A stretch of DNA of 64,000 bases, taken from NCBI RefSeq assembly GCF_900101525.1, contig NZ_FMZD01000007.1, positions 62,001-126,000 of the forward strand, read 5' to 3'. The translations under genes and the position numbers were made by a program. The stretch comes from Marinilactibacillus psychrotolerans (lineage in GTDB: Bacteria; Bacillota; Bacilli; Lactobacillales; Carnobacteriaceae_A). Position 1 is the stretch's first letter; each line of letters starts with the position of its first letter. A model generated the notes under the pieces. That model saw only the letters and a program-made list of their open reading frames with translations. It did not search any database and was not told the origin of the DNA. Positions 47,221-58,204 of this stretch are shown one piece after another.

Positions 47221-50200
47221 TTGAGTCTAAATCAGCAAGAACTATTTCAAACACTTCTTCAGCAAATCAATCTGAATCCTACCCCAGATCAGAGGATAGG
47301 TTTAGAAAGTGGCTCGGTGGAATCAGTCATAGTGCACAAGCATTCTAAGACTTGGCAGATCACTTTGACCTTTACGGATATCTTGCCGTTCGAGACCTAT
47401 ACTCTGTTAAATGATCAACTCCAAAGAGGATTTAAAGATATTGCTCAGATCGAATTAATCATTTTAACTGAGCAACCGGTTATAACCACAGAAAAATTAA
47501 GAAACTACTGGAGATTAGCTTGTAAGGGTAGTGAAGTAGATTCTCCTTTGTGTAATGATATTTTTGAAAATAGTTATCCAGAGTTAAAAGGAAAAAAAAT
47601 TTTATTTTACATTGAACATGAACTGACAAAGAACAAATTTCAAGATGATTTTTTCCCGAAAATAGCAGATCAGTACATTAAAATGGGGTTTCCAAAGCAA
47701 CTTAAGATTGAAGCAGTAGTAGATGAAAAAATTAGTGATGAGAAGTTATCGGCTTTTAAACAACAAAAAGAAGAAGAAGATTTATTGTTAGCAGAGCGTT
47801 TAACTAAAAATATTGAGCAGGCTAATATCAATAAAGAGAAAAGAAGAGAAACGTCTCCGACAGGACCAGTTAAATTAGGGAGAACGATTCAAGAAAACGA
47901 TCCAGTTCGTCAAATGAGTACGGTCATTGAAGAAGAAAGAAGTGTCACTCTTGAAGGGTATGTTTTTGATGTTGAAGTAAGAGAACTTCGCTCTAAACGA
48001 AAATTACTAATATTCAAAATTACTGACTATACTTCTTCATTTACCTGTAAGAAATTTTCTAATAATGCTTCAGATGAAGAAATATTTGGAAGTATCAAAA
48101 AAGGAATGTGGCTAAAAGTTCGCGGCAGCGTTCAAGAAGATACATTTATGAGAGATTTAGTTGTCAATGCTCAAGATGTTCAAGAAACCAGCCATGTAGA
48201 AAGAAAAGATTCACAACCAGATGATGAAAAGCGGGTCGAATTGCATGCTCATACAACCATGAGTCAAATGGATGCAACAATCACAGCGACTGATTTAGTT
48301 GAACAAGCTGCAAAATGGGGACATAAGGCAATTGCGATTACAGATCATGGTGTTGCTCAATCATATCCAGACGCTCATTCCACAGGTAAAAAGCATAGTG
48401 TTAAAATTATTTATGGACTAGAGGCTAACCTTGTCGATGATGGAGTTCCAATTGCTTATAATGTTTCGGATGATCATCTTCCAGAAGCTACATACGTAGT
48501 CTTTGATGTGGAAACGACGGGGCTGTCTGCCATTTATGACAATATAATAGAATTGGCTGCAGTAAAAATGCATAAAGGCAATATTATAGAAGAGTTTCAA
48601 GAATTTATAGATCCTGGTCATCCTTTATCAGATACAACAATCAATCTGACTGGTATAACGGATGATATGGTTAAAGGTTCTAAAACAGAAAAAAAAGTAC
48701 TAGAAGAGTTCAAAGCTTTCAGTGAAGGGTCGATCCTGGTCGCTCATAACGCCAGTTTTGACATGGGATTTTTAAATACAGGTTATCAGAAAAATGATAT
48801 GCCTGTTTCTAAGCTGCCAGTAATTGATACGCTGGAACTTTCCAGATTTTTGCATCCGACATTCAAAACACATCGTTTGAATACATTGGCGAAGCGCTAT
48901 GGTGTCGCTTTAGAACAACACCACAGAGCTATTTTTGATTCAGAGACAACGGCACATTTGCTTTGGGCCTTTCTTAAAGAAGCTTCAGAGGAATACTCGA
49001 TAGAGATTCATCATCAGTTAAATGATTATATGGGTCAGGGTGATGCCTATAAAAGAACACGACCAAGTCATGTTACAATACTTGCGCAATCTCAAATCGG
49101 ATTAAAGAATCTATTTAAGTTGATCTCAGCCTCTCTAACCGAATATTTTTATAGAGTTCCTAGAGTACCACGGTCTCTACTTGAAAAGTATAGAGAAGGT
49201 TTGATAGTGGGCTCAGGGTGTGCCCAAGGTGAAGTTTTTGAAGCGATGATGCAAAAAGGTTTTGACGAAGCAAAGAAATTAGCAAGACACTATGATTATC
49301 TGGAAATTATGCCTAAAGGGGCTTATAAACATTTAATAGACCGAGAAATGGTAAACTCTGAAAAAGATCTTGAAGATATTATCTCAAATATTGTGAAAAT
49401 TGGTGAAGAATTATCTATTCCTGTAGTGGCTACCGGAAATGTTCATTATGCAAATCCTGAGGATGCCATTTATCGTGATATTCTGCTAGAAACTTTAAAT
49501 AAAGGTGGCTTCAATAAATCTAAGAATCCTGAAGTTCACTTCAGAACGACTGATGAAATGCTAGAAGACTTATCTTTCTTAGGTAAATCAAAAGTTAAAG
49601 AAGTTGTCGTTACGAATTCACAGAATATTGCTGACAGTGTTGAGGATAATATTTCTCCGGTTAAACAAGACCTGTTTACTCCGAAAATGGAAGGATCAGA
49701 GCAAGAAATCCGTGAGATGAGTTATACTGAAGCTCATCGATTATACGGAGATCCCCTGCCTGAGATTATTGAAAAGCGTTTAGAAAAAGAATTGGATAGT
49801 ATTATCGGAAATGGGTTTTCTGTAATTTATCTGATATCTCAAAAGTTAGTTCATAAAAGCGTAAATGAGGGGTATCTTGTTGGATCGCGTGGTTCAGTTG
49901 GATCAAGTTTTGTAGCGACTATGACTGGAATTACAGAAGTTAACCCTATGCCACCTCATTATCGCTGTCCTGAATGTAAGTTTTCTGAATTTTTTACTGA
50001 AGGTGAAGTAGGTTCTGGATTTGATTTACCGCCAAAAACCTGCCCGAATTGTGAACATCAGATGGTGATGGACGGACATGATATTCCTTTTGAAACTTTC
50101 TTAGGTTTTAATGGAGATAAAGTTCCTGATATTGATCTGAACTTCTCAGGAGAATACCAAGCTAAAGCCCATCATTATACAAAAGAATTGTTTGGTGAGG

Positions 50201-51552
50201 AATACGTCTACCGTGCTGGAACAATTGGAACGATTGCAGATCGAACAGCATTTGGATTTGTTAAGGGATACGAAAGAGACAACCAAATGACAATTCGCTC
50301 AGCTGAAATTGACAGACTAGCTAAAGGATTAACTGGGGTTAAAAGGACTACAGGTCAGCATCCCGGTGGAATTATTGTCATTCCTGAATATATGGATGTT
50401 TATGACTTTACGCCTATTCAGTATCCAGCGGATGATCAGAATTCAGAATGGAAGACCACACATTTTGATTTCCATTCCATTCATGATAATGTTTTGAAAT
50501 TAGATATATTAGGCCATGATGATCCTACAATGATTCGAATGCTTCAAGATTTATCAGGTATTGATCCTAAAACGATCCCTGTTAATGATCCTGGAGTTAT
50601 GCAGTTATTTAGTGGTACAGAAGTACTAGGGGTAGATGAAAGCCAAATATTTTCGAAAACTGGTACACTGGGTGTCCCAGAATTTGGAACACGATTTGTT
50701 CGTCAAATGCTTGAACAAACAAACCCGACTACTTTTGCAGAGCTACTACAGATTTCTGGTTTATCTCATGGAACGGATGTCTGGCTTGGAAATGCTGAAG
50801 AGTTGATTCGACAACAGAACATACCGCTATCGGAAGTAATTGGCTGTCGGGATGATATCATGGTTTATCTGCAGCACAAAGGAATCGATGATAGTATTGC
50901 CTTTCAAATTATGGAACATGTTCGTAAAGGAAAAGGGATACCTGAAGAATGGCAACAAATCATGCGTGAGAATAATGTACCGAAATGGTATATTGATTCA
51001 TGCCTTAAAATTAAATACATGTTTCCTAAGGCCCATGCTACAGCATATGTTTTGATGGCTTTGCGAGTTGCTTATTTCAAAGTACATCATCCTTTATATT
51101 ATTATGCTGCATATTTTTCTATTCGGGCAAGTGATTTTGACCTTCAAGCGATGAGTCAAGGTAAAGCATCGATAAAAGCAAAAATGAAAGAAATAACAGA
51201 TAAAGGACTAGATGCTTCTACAAAAGAAAAAAATCTTTTAACTGTTCTTGAATTAGCGAATGAAATGGTTGAAAGAGGCTATAACTTCAAAATGGTTGAT
51301 GTTGAAAAATCGCATGCATCAGATTTTATAATTGAAGGTGATTCCCTATTAGCTCCTTTTCGATGCGTACCTTCATTAGGAGGAAGCGTAGCAAATGCAA
51401 TTGTAGATGCTAGACAAGAAAGTCCATTTCTTTCAAAGGAAGACCTTTCCAAAAGAGGTAAAGTATCAAAAACTGTAATTGAATATTTGGATTTAAATGG
51501 TGTCTTAGAGCATCTACCGGATGAAAATCAGTTATCACTATTCGATATTTAG
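47221..51552 (+). CDS. polC: DNA polymerase III alpha subunit, PolC type
   Basis: This 1443-residue Gram-positive replicative polymerase has, in order: an N-terminal domain, an OB fold (about 230-330), a PHP domain ([19 protein letters not shown]) split by an inserted DEDD 3'-5' exonuclease ([14 protein letters not shown] through [11 protein letters not shown]), a zinc-binding segment (CPECKF ... CPNCEHQ), the palm with [11 protein letters not shown], and a C-terminal duplex-binding region. The order and length are standard for PolC. The TTG start follows AGAAAGAAGG. Confidence 0.97.
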   Translation: MSLNQQELFQTLLQQINLNPTPDQRIGLESGSVESVIVHKHSKTWQITLTFTDILPFETYTLLNDQLQRGFKDIAQIELIILTEQPVITTEKLRNYWRLACKGSEVDSPLCNDIFENSYPELKGKKILFYIEHELTKNKFQDDFFPKIADQYIKMGFPKQLKIEAVVDEKISDEKLSAFKQQKEEEDLLLAERLTKNIEQANINKEKRRETSPTGPVKLGRTIQENDPVRQMSTVIEEERSVTLEGYVFDVEVRELRSKRKLLIFKITDYTSSFTCKKFSNNASDEEIFGSIKKGMWLKVRGSVQEDTFMRDLVVNAQDVQETSHVERKDSQPDDEKRVELHAHTTMSQMDATITATDLVEQAAKWGHKAIAITDHGVAQSYPDAHSTGKKHSVKIIYGLEANLVDDGVPIAYNVSDDHLPEATYVVFDVETTGLSAIYDNIIELAAVKMHKGNIIEEFQEFIDPGHPLSDTTINLTGITDDMVKGSKTEKKVLEEFKAFSEGSILVAHNASFDMGFLNTGYQKNDMPVSKLPVIDTLELSRFLHPTFKTHRLNTLAKRYGVALEQHHRAIFDSETTAHLLWAFLKEASEEYSIEIHHQLNDYMGQGDAYKRTRPSHVTILAQSQIGLKNLFKLISASLTEYFYRVPRVPRSLLEKYREGLIVGSGCAQGEVFEAMMQKGFDEAKKLARHYDYLEIMPKGAYKHLIDREMVNSEKDLEDIISNIVKIGEELSIPVVATGNVHYANPEDAIYRDILLETLNKGGFNKSKNPEVHFRTTDEMLEDLSFLGKSKVKEVVVTNSQNIADSVEDNISPVKQDLFTPKMEGSEQEIREMSYTEAHRLYGDPLPEIIEKRLEKELDSIIGNGFSVIYLISQKLVHKSVNEGYLVGSRGSVGSSFVATMTGITEVNPMPPHYRCPECKFSEFFTEGEVGSGFDLPPKTCPNCEHQMVMDGHDIPFETFLGFNGDKVPDIDLNFSGEYQAKAHHYTKELFGEEYVYRAGTIGTIADRTAFGFVKGYERDNQMTIRSAEIDRLAKGLTGVKRTTGQHPGGIIVIPEYMDVYDFTPIQYPADDQNSEWKTTHFDFHSIHDNVLKLDILGHDDPTMIRMLQDLSGIDPKTIPVNDPGVMQLFSGTEVLGVDESQIFSKTGTLGVPEFGTRFVRQMLEQTNPTTFAELLQISGLSHGTDVWLGNAEELIRQQNIPLSEVIGCRDDIMVYLQHKGIDDSIAFQIMEHVRKGKGIPEEWQQIMRENNVPKWYIDSCLKIKYMFPKAHATAYVLMALRVAYFKVHHPLYYYAAYFSIRASDFDLQAMSQGKASIKAKMKEITDKGLDASTKEKNLLTVLELANEMVERGYNFKMVDVEKSHASDFIIEGDSLLAPFRCVPSLGGSVANAIVDARQESPFLSKEDLSKRGKVSKTVIEYLDLNGVLEHLPDENQLSLFDI

Positions 51553-51601
51553 TACAGTATTTCTAAATCTCTTTTATAATAGCTTGAAAATGGCATGTAA
51601 G

Positions 51602-51630
51602 TTGCGTGTTTACGGGATATATGGTAAAAT
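51602..51630 (+). promoter_or_regulatory. Promoter of the rimP-nusA-infB operon
   Basis: TAAAAT (51625-51630) with a TGG extension, and TTGCGT (51602-51607), are 17 bp apart. The predicted start is near 51637, only about 20 bp before the leader terminator. Confidence 0.65.
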
Positions 51631-51657
51631 ATTCTATGAGTAAAGTAATATTCTTTT

Positions 51658-51686
51658 AGAGTGAGCGCATCCCGCTCACTCTTTTT
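51658..51686 (+). terminator. Leader terminator (attenuator) of the nusA operon
   Basis: A 10-bp perfect stem AGAGTGAGCG (51658-51667) pairs with 51673-51682, and the paired T82 runs into T4 (51683-51686). It lies between the promoter and rimP, so it would cut most transcripts at about 50 nt. Bacillus nusA is known to be controlled by a NusA-sensitive terminator in the same place. Confidence 0.7.
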
Positions 51687-51735
51687 AATGAAAAAATGAA
51701 AAGTAGCCATCAAAATGATTGAGAGGAGATGCTTT

Positions 51736-52206
51736 TTGAGTACAGTAGATAAAGTAACATCCCTTGCGGACCCAGTTGCTCAACAATTAGGATATGAGTT
51801 AGTGGATGTGGAATATGTTAAAGAAGGTAAAAATTGGTTTTTACGTTTATATATAGATAAAGACGGTGGCGTTGATCTGGATGATTGTACTCGCTTCAGT
51901 GAGAAGATAGGAGAGACATTAGATTCACAGAAAGTTGATCCAATTCCGCATCCTTATTATCTTGAAGTATCTTCACCAGGAGCGGAAAGACCTTTAAAAA
52001 AAGAAAAAGATTTTCAAGAAGCATTAGGTCAGTATATACACGTTTCTTTGTATCAGCAGATCGAAAGTGAAAACACATTTGAAGGTACTTTGAAAGAATT
52101 GAATGAGGACTCGCTTACACTAGTTATTAGGATTAAGACTAGAGAGAAAGAGTTGATAATTGATAGAAAGAATATTGCTAAAGCTAGATTAGCGATCAAA
52201 TTCTAA
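51736..52206 (+). CDS. rimP: Ribosome maturation factor RimP
   Basis: The 156-residue 30S assembly factor has the N-terminal domain with LGYELVDVEYVKEG, YIDKDGGVDLDDC and VSSPGAERPL motifs, then an SH3-like C-terminal domain. The TTG at 51736, with GAGAGGAGA before it, is preferred; an in-frame start at 51715 would overlap the ribosome site. It is the first gene of the nusA operon. Confidence 0.94.
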   Translation: MSTVDKVTSLADPVAQQLGYELVDVEYVKEGKNWFLRLYIDKDGGVDLDDCTRFSEKIGETLDSQKVDPIPHPYYLEVSSPGAERPLKKEKDFQEALGQYIHVSLYQQIESENTFEGTLKELNEDSLTLVIRIKTREKELIIDRKNIAKARLAIKF

Positions 52207-52253
52207 TTTTATTTGTTCAATAGATGAAAAAAATTAACAAAGGGAGTAAAATA

Positions 52254-53690
52254 ATGAGTAAAGAGTTAGTAGCAGCCCTTGAAACACTTGAAAAAGAAAA
52301 AGGCATTTCCAAAGAGATAGTTATTGAGGCATTAGAAGCTGCGTTAGTTTCAGCATATAAACGCAATTACGGTACAGCACAAAATGTTGAAGTAGAATTT
52401 GATGACGACAATGGCGAAATCAAAGTATACCAAGTTAGAGAAGTTTCAGAAGAGGTATATGATTCACAACTAGAAATTAGTTTGACAGATGCTCTTGAAA
52501 TTAATAAAGCATATGAAATTGGAGATAAGATAAGGTTTGAAGTTACACCAAAAAACTTTGGTAGAATTGCTGCTCAAACAGCTAAACAAGTTATTATGCA
52601 AAGAATGCGCGAAGCTGAGCGTTCAATAGTATATAATGAGTATATTGAGTATGCTGATGATTTAATGACGGGTACTGTAGAAAGACAGGATAACCGGTTT
52701 ATATACATCAATTTAGGCAAAGTTGAAGCAGTTTTATCTAAACGTGATCAAATAGAGAATGAACGTTATAATACGCATGATCGTATCAAAGTTTATGTAA
52801 GTAATGTTGAAAATTCTACTAAAGGACCCCAAGTATTTGTTAGTAGAACGCATCCGAATTTGATCAAACGACTTTTCGAGCAAGAAGTACCTGAGATTTT
52901 TGATGGGACAGTGGAAGTTGTATCGATCGCTCGTGAAGCAGGAGATCGCTCTAAGATTGCGGTTATGTCTCGTGATGAAAATGTAGACCCAGTAGGGACA
53001 TGTGTGGGTCCTAAAGGAACTCGAGTACAGGCAATCGTTAATGAGTTGAACGGTGAAAATATGGATATTGTAGAGTGGGATGAAGATCCAGCGATATTTA
53101 TTAAAAATGCACTGAATCCTGCTCAAGTACTTGAAGTGATGTTTGATAAAGAGAATAAAAGTTGCGTGATTGTAGTTCCAGATTATCAGCTCTCCTTAGC
53201 CATTGGTAAAAGAGGACAAAATGTACGTCTGGCTGCAAAATTAACTGGATTTAAAATCGATATCAAGTCAGAAAGTGATATGGGCAACTTAGAAGAAAAA
53301 GCGGATGATTTAACGAATGATTCATTTTTTGAGGCATTAAATAATGGTGAAGAAGTGGCAGAACAAGAGGTGGATTCATTGGGGAATTCTGATAAGTCTT
53401 TCTTTGATACTGAAAATGAGGTTACAGATATAGATGAAATACAGGTATCAGATGCAGCAAACACTAATTCAGATGTATATGCTGAAGAAATAGCAACGGA
53501 TACAGACCAACAGCCATTAGATCCATTAAATGATGGAGATTTTGAAAAAGGTGAATTAAACCCAGAAGATATGGAAGAATTGATTCAATCCGCAGAAAAA
53601 AGAGATGGTATGGACGATGAAGTAGATACTAAAGCTAGTATTGATGAAATGGAAGAAGTCAGCGAAGAAATTGATGAAGAAAATTCTTAA
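52254..53690 (+). CDS. nusA: Transcription factor NusA with long acidic C-terminal tail
   Basis: The 478-residue protein controls RNA polymerase pausing, termination and antitermination. An N-terminal polymerase-binding domain (1-125), an S1 domain (about 135-200) and two KH domains (GPKGTR at 252-257 and GKRGQN at 318-323) fill residues 1-340. Residues 341-478 form a disordered tail very rich in Asp and Glu; Bacillus NusA, about 370 residues, ends shortly after KH2. ATG 52254 follows AAAGGGAG; an upstream in-frame ATG at 52224 has no ribosome site. Confidence 0.95.
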   Translation: MSKELVAALETLEKEKGISKEIVIEALEAALVSAYKRNYGTAQNVEVEFDDDNGEIKVYQVREVSEEVYDSQLEISLTDALEINKAYEIGDKIRFEVTPKNFGRIAAQTAKQVIMQRMREAERSIVYNEYIEYADDLMTGTVERQDNRFIYINLGKVEAVLSKRDQIENERYNTHDRIKVYVSNVENSTKGPQVFVSRTHPNLIKRLFEQEVPEIFDGTVEVVSIAREAGDRSKIAVMSRDENVDPVGTCVGPKGTRVQAIVNELNGENMDIVEWDEDPAIFIKNALNPAQVLEVMFDKENKSCVIVVPDYQLSLAIGKRGQNVRLAAKLTGFKIDIKSESDMGNLEEKADDLTNDSFFEALNNGEEVAEQEVDSLGNSDKSFFDTENEVTDIDEIQVSDAANTNSDVYAEEIATDTDQQPLDPLNDGDFEKGELNPEDMEELIQSAEKRDGMDDEVDTKASIDEMEEVSEEIDEENS

Positions 53691-53754
53691 GTTGATGTAT
53701 CTGGCAAATTTAATCTAAAACAGATCGTTCAGTTTTGTTAAAGGTGGGATGAGT

Positions 53755-54048
53755 ATGCGGCAACGTAAAATTCCAATGAGAAAATGCGTGGCGTCTAATG
53801 AAATGAAACCAAAAAAAGAAATGGTACGATTAGTCAGAGATAAAGAAGGAAATGTTTCAATTGATCCGACAGGAAAGAAAAATGGGCGCGGAGCCTATAT
53901 TTCTCTCGATCCTGATCTGGTAAAGAGAGCAGAAGACAGACATTCTCTTGACCAAGCTTTAAACACAAAAGTAGAGGCTGATTTTTATAAAGAGTTATTT
54001 GCTTATGTAGAATATCAAAAAGCAAGATCGGAATTAAAAAATGGATAA
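53755..54048 (+). CDS. rnpM: YlxR/RnpM, RNA-binding RNase P modulator
   Basis: The 97-residue basic protein matches the YlxR family (IPMRKCVASNEMKPKKEMVRLVR, then GKKNGRGAYIS). It has recently been described as an RNA-binding regulator of RNase P in Bacillus, hence RnpM. I prefer ATG 53755 since AAAGGTGGG lies at the proper distance; ATG 53749 is only one or two bases from it. It overlaps ylxQ by eight bases. Confidence 0.92.
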   Translation: MRQRKIPMRKCVASNEMKPKKEMVRLVRDKEGNVSIDPTGKKNGRGAYISLDPDLVKRAEDRHSLDQALNTKVEADFYKELFAYVEYQKARSELKNG

Positions 54049-54340
54049 CAAACAAAAAAGTTTGAATTTACTTGGTTTGGCTCAGCGTTCGGGAAATTTA
54101 ATTTCCGGTGAAGCATTAGTACTCAGTTCTATTAGGAGTCAAGAGGCCAAAGTTGTTATACTAGCTTCAGATGCAAGTGAAAATACAGTAAAGCAATTTT
54201 TGAATAAGTGCGAACACTATCGTATCCCAGCATTGATCAACTTTGATCGTGAAGACATATCGAAAGCTATAGGGAAAATGCGAACAGTGGTTGCAATTAC
54301 AGACGGAGGATTTGCACAGTCCCTTCAAAAATTGCAATAA
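54041..54340 (+). CDS. ylxQ: YlxQ, L7Ae-family RNA-binding protein
   Basis: The 99-residue protein has an L7Ae/L30e fold and probably binds kink-turn RNA. It has LLGLAQRSGNLISGEALVL, VVILASDAS and the helix ENTVKQFL, matching YlxQ. It begins inside the end of rnpM. The conserved place between rnpM and infB supports the call; the cellular role is not settled. Confidence 0.92.
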   Translation: MDNKQKSLNLLGLAQRSGNLISGEALVLSSIRSQEAKVVILASDASENTVKQFLNKCEHYRIPALINFDREDISKAIGKMRTVVAITDGGFAQSLQKLQ

Positions 54341-54361
54341 TAGGAATAGGAAGGTGATTGC

Positions 54362-56707
54362 ATGGGCAAAAAACGCGTCTATGAATTTGCAAAAGAAAAA
54401 AATGTTGAAAGTAAAAAAATAATCGAAAAGGCTAAAGAAATAGGTATCGATTATAAGAGTCATATGTCTACAATGGATGATAGTGATTTGGACAAGCTAA
54501 ATAAAGCTTTATCGGCTAAAAGTGCACCAGCTCCAACGAATCAACCAGCTAAAAACAAGACTCAAGACTCAAAGGGAAATAATCAACAGAGTACTAATAA
54601 GAATAAATCAAACAATTCTGTCAGACAACAGACGAATACATCAAAAGAGAATCGTACTAATGCTGACAAATCTCAAAAAAGTAAAGGACAAAATAACATA
54701 CAAACACAAAATCGAGCAACAAAAAAACCAAATAATACTCAAAGTAAGAATACTCAAAAAACTAGTCAAGAGCCGACTGTTCAAAAAAGAACAACTGACG
54801 AACAGCAAAAACAACAACTCCAACAATCTAAGAAAAGAAGAAGTTCCCGTCAGCATCGTGGAATTAATGGAGGACCAGCAGGAAGAAAGCGTAAAGGTAA
54901 AAAGAACCAACAGCAATCTCAAACAACTCCAACACCACGTAAAGCTAGAGACCTACCAAAAGTATTAGAATATACTGATGGGAATACGGTAGCAGAAATC
55001 GCTAAAAAAATTCATCGTGAACCTGCTGAGATTGTAAAAAAATTGTTCTTAATGGGTGTCGTTGCAACTCAAAATCAATCGTTGGATAAAGATACGATTG
55101 AATTATTGGCTACTGATTATGGAATCGAAACAGAAGAAAAGGTTCAAGTTGACTTAACAGATTTCGATACATTCTTCAATCAAGAAGTTGTTGAAGAAAA
55201 TTTAGTGACGCGTCCTGCTACAGTTACTATTATGGGGCACGTTGACCACGGTAAAACTACTTTGTTGGATACGTTACGCCATACTAATGTAACAGAAGGT
55301 GAAGCAGGTGGGATCACACAGCATATAGGAGCTTATCAAGTAGAAGAAAAAGGAAAACTAATCACTTTCTTAGATACTCCTGGACATGCTGCATTTACAA
55401 CAATGCGTGCTCGTGGAGCAGACATTACGGATATTGCTATCATCGTTGTGGCAGCAGATGATGGAGTTATGCCTCAAACAATTGAAGCAATCAATCATGC
55501 AAAAGCTGCTGAAGTTCCAATTATTGTAGCTGTGAATAAAGTAGATAAACCAGGCGCTAATCCTGATCGAGTGATGCAAGAATTGACAGAATATGAATTG
55601 ATCCCTGAAGATTGGGGTGGAGATACAATATTTGTACAAATTTCTGCATTATTCAATAAAAACCTGGATGAATTACTAGACATGATTTTATTAGTAGCAG
55701 AAATCGAAGAACTTAAAGCGGATCCTAAACGCCCGGCACTTGGTTCTGTCATCGAAGCGAGACTAGATAGAGCTAAGGGTCCAATTGCGACATTATTAGT
55801 TCAAGAAGGAACCTTATCCCAAGGGGACCCAATTGTTGTAGGGAATGCATTTGGTCGAGTTCGTACAATGACAAATGATAAGGGACGTAGAGTGAAACAA
55901 GCTACACCTTCTACACCAGTTGAAATTACTGGATTGAATATTGCTCCGCAAGCCGGTGATCGATTTGTAGTCTTTGAAGACGAAAAAACGGCTAGACAAG
56001 TTGGAGAGTCTAGAGCTACTGCGGCTAATGAAGCTAAACGCTCTACAACAAATAAAGTAACTTTAGAGAATTTGTTTGAAAGTCTTGAAGAAGGCGAGTT
56101 AAAAGAGGTAAACGTCATAATTAAAGCTGATGTTCAAGGCTCAGTTGAAGCACTGGCTTCAAGCTTACAAAAAATTGAAGTTGAAGGTGTTAAAGTAAAC
56201 ATTATTCATACTGGTGTCGGTGCTATCAATGAAAGTGACGTTACACTTGCTTCTGCAAGTTCCGCAATTATTATCGGCTTTAACGTTCGTCCGACCGTTC
56301 AAGCAAATGAAAGTGCTAATCGTGAAGAAGTCGATATTAGAACACATCGAGTAATTTATAACGCAATTGATGAAATTGAAGCTGCTATGACTGGTATGCT
56401 GGATCCAGAATTTGAAGAACAGGTTACTGGACAAGCAACTGTAAGAGAAACTTATAGTGTATCTAAAGTTGGAACAATTGCAGGGTGTTTCGTAAATGAT
56501 GGTGTTATCAAACGTAATAGTTCAGTTCGTTTAGTACGTAATGGGATTGTACAATACGAAGGTGAATTATCTAGTTTGAAACGATTTAAAGATGATGCAA
56601 AAGAAGTAAGAACTGGTTTTGAATGTGGAATAACAATAGAAGGTTATAATGATATTAAAGTAGATGATATCGTTGAAGCTTTCGAAATGGTTGAAATCGA
56701 AAGATAA
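54362..56707 (+). CDS. infB: Translation initiation factor IF-2
   Basis: The 781-residue GTPase places initiator tRNA on the ribosome. The N-terminal helical segment (1-50) is followed by a disordered low-complexity linker rich in N, Q, K, T and S (about 52-200). Then come an IF2-N subdomain, the G domain with GHVDHGKT at 292-299, DTPGHAAFT and NKVD, and domains II-IV. The linker explains long antisense and frame-shifted ORFs there, which are not genes. GGAAGGTG precedes the ATG. Confidence 0.97.
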   Translation: MGKKRVYEFAKEKNVESKKIIEKAKEIGIDYKSHMSTMDDSDLDKLNKALSAKSAPAPTNQPAKNKTQDSKGNNQQSTNKNKSNNSVRQQTNTSKENRTNADKSQKSKGQNNIQTQNRATKKPNNTQSKNTQKTSQEPTVQKRTTDEQQKQQLQQSKKRRSSRQHRGINGGPAGRKRKGKKNQQQSQTTPTPRKARDLPKVLEYTDGNTVAEIAKKIHREPAEIVKKLFLMGVVATQNQSLDKDTIELLATDYGIETEEKVQVDLTDFDTFFNQEVVEENLVTRPATVTIMGHVDHGKTTLLDTLRHTNVTEGEAGGITQHIGAYQVEEKGKLITFLDTPGHAAFTTMRARGADITDIAIIVVAADDGVMPQTIEAINHAKAAEVPIIVAVNKVDKPGANPDRVMQELTEYELIPEDWGGDTIFVQISALFNKNLDELLDMILLVAEIEELKADPKRPALGSVIEARLDRAKGPIATLLVQEGTLSQGDPIVVGNAFGRVRTMTNDKGRRVKQATPSTPVEITGLNIAPQAGDRFVVFEDEKTARQVGESRATAANEAKRSTTNKVTLENLFESLEEGELKEVNVIIKADVQGSVEALASSLQKIEVEGVKVNIIHTGVGAINESDVTLASASSAIIIGFNVRPTVQANESANREEVDIRTHRVIYNAIDEIEAAMTGMLDPEFEEQVTGQATVRETYSVSKVGTIAGCFVNDGVIKRNSSVRLVRNGIVQYEGELSSLKRFKDDAKEVRTGFECGITIEGYNDIKVDDIVEAFEMVEIER

Positions 56708-56762
56708 GACTATTATTATTAAATAGTATGATTAAAAGAGTTCAAAGGACAGGTGAGCAAAT

Positions 56763-57113
56763 ATGCCAAATTATAGAGTTGGTCGAGTCTCCCAGGAAAT
56801 CCAAAGAGAAGTGAATGACATCTTGCAAAAAAGAGTTAGAGATCCTAGAGTTCAAGGGATTACAATTACTGATGTGGAAGTTACTGGAGATCTACAGCAA
56901 GCTACAGTCTACTACAGTACTCTAAGCGAAGATGAAAAAACAGTTTCAGAAACTCAAGAAGGCTTGAATAAAGCCAAAGGATTGGTTAGAAAAGAGTTGG
57001 GAAGCCGTTTAACTATTCATAAAACGCCCGAATTATTTTTCGCTCGAGATGAATCTGTAGCCTATGGGAATCACATTGATGAGTTATTGAATCAGTTAAA
57101 AAATAATGATTAA
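56763..57113 (+). CDS. rbfA: Ribosome-binding factor A
   Basis: The 116-residue KH-like 30S maturation factor has RVGRVSQEIQREVNDIL, ITITDVEVTGDLQQATVYYS and PELFFARDES. It is the last gene of the operon and is followed by a terminator. Confidence 0.96.
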   Translation: MPNYRVGRVSQEIQREVNDILQKRVRDPRVQGITITDVEVTGDLQQATVYYSTLSEDEKTVSETQEGLNKAKGLVRKELGSRLTIHKTPELFFARDESVAYGNHIDELLNQLKNND

Positions 57114-57163
57114 ATCAATAAGTTCAAAGTGATATTCAACTTTATTTTAATTGATCGAAATGG

Positions 57164-57203
57164 AAAGAGAATCAGTTGTCTTCTTGACATAGGTTCTCTT
57201 TTT
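57164..57203 (+). terminator. Terminator of the nusA-infB-rbfA operon
   Basis: AAAGAGAA (57164-57171) pairs with TTCTCTTT (57194-57201), with an inner GTC/GAC helix and further Ts. It is A/T-rich and therefore weaker than most in the window. Confidence 0.6.
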
Positions 57204-57234
57204 CCATGTAAGATCAATTTACATATCTGAATTA

Positions 57235-57243
57235 TGGTATATT
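57235..57243 (+). promoter_or_regulatory. Extended -10 promoter of truB-ribF
   Basis: TGGTATATT (57235-57243) is an extended -10; no good -35 lies at 16-18 bp. The start would fall inside the CAATTAA repeat. Confidence 0.5.
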
Positions 57244-57244
57244 G

Positions 57245-57265
57245 CAATTAACAATTAACAATTAA
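57245..57265 (+). repeat. Three perfect CAATTAA tandem repeats
   Basis: CAATTAA repeats at 57245-57251, 57252-57258 and 57259-57265. They lie between the -10 and the ribosome site of truB, so copy number would change leader length or start-site choice. Confidence 0.85.
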
Positions 57266-57278
57266 CGGAGGGATTTAT

Positions 57279-58196
57279 TTGGAAGGAATTATACCTTTAT
57301 GGAAAGAAAAAGGAATGACCAGTCATGATTGTGTTTTTAAAATGAGGAAAATTTTGAAGACTAAAAAAATTGGGCATTCTGGAACGTTAGATCCTGACGT
57401 TGAAGGTGTACTGCCTATTGCGATAGGAAAAGCAACTAAAGTTATAGAATATATGGTGGACTCTAAGAAAACATATGAAGGTGAGATTACGCTTGGGTAC
57501 TCGACAACAACTGAGGATCGTTCAGGAGAAGTTGTTAGTAGCAAGCCGGTAGACAGTGATTTAAGTATAGAGGATATTGATAAAATAATGAGTTCTTTTA
57601 TTGGTGAAATTATTCAAACTCCTCCAATGTATTCTGCTGTAAAAGTAAATGGTAAAAGACTATATGAATACGCAAGAGCAGGAGAAAAAATAGAGAGGCC
57701 TTCGCGAGCAGTTAATATCTATAATTATGAGCGTACATCTGACGTTAACTATAATAAGATAGCGAATACAGCTTCTTTTGCATTTAAAGTAAGTTGCAGC
57801 AAAGGGACATATGTACGTACATTAGCAGTTGACACTGGAGAATCTCTGGGATTTCCTGCTCATATGTCTAAACTGATAAGAACAGAAAGTGGCGGCTATC
57901 AATCATCCGATTCTTTTACCTTAGCGCAAGTCAAAGAGGCTATGGATAATCTGGAAATAGAAAAAATCATTAACCCCTTAGAAACAGTGTTAACGCCTTT
58001 TTCAGCGTACGAGTTGAATGAAGAAGAATGGAATAGAGTAAGAAATGGCGCTTTAATCCCTAAAGCTGAAATACCTGGAAATAAAAAAATGCCTGTTGTA
58101 TTTTATATAAACCAAAAAGCTGTTGCAATTTACTCTGACCATCCAACAAAATTAGATTTATTAAAACCAATTAAAGTATTAAGAACGGAATTGTAG
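57279..58196 (+). CDS. truB: tRNA pseudouridine-55 synthase (TruB)
   Basis: The 305-residue enzyme makes pseudouridine 55 in the T-loop of tRNAs. Catalytic D38 lies in GHSGTLDPDVEGVLP, YEGEITLGYSTTTEDRSGE follows, and there is a C-terminal PUA-like domain. The TTG start follows CGGAGGGA. It is co-transcribed with ribF. Confidence 0.95.
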   Translation: MEGIIPLWKEKGMTSHDCVFKMRKILKTKKIGHSGTLDPDVEGVLPIAIGKATKVIEYMVDSKKTYEGEITLGYSTTTEDRSGEVVSSKPVDSDLSIEDIDKIMSSFIGEIIQTPPMYSAVKVNGKRLYEYARAGEKIERPSRAVNIYNYERTSDVNYNKIANTASFAFKVSCSKGTYVRTLAVDTGESLGFPAHMSKLIRTESGGYQSSDSFTLAQVKEAMDNLEIEKIINPLETVLTPFSAYELNEEEWNRVRNGALIPKAEIPGNKKMPVVFYINQKAVAIYSDHPTKLDLLKPIKVLRTEL

Positions 58197-58204
58197 GTGA
58201 CAAT

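Noticed and set aside
54522-54968. Long overlapping ORFs in other frames within infB
   Set aside because: They come from the N/Q/K-rich low-complexity linker of IF-2, which keeps other frames open; none has a ribosome site.
57245-57265. Start of a CRISPR-like repeat
   Set aside because: The 7-bp units are contiguous with no spacers. No CRISPR array or cas gene is present in the window.
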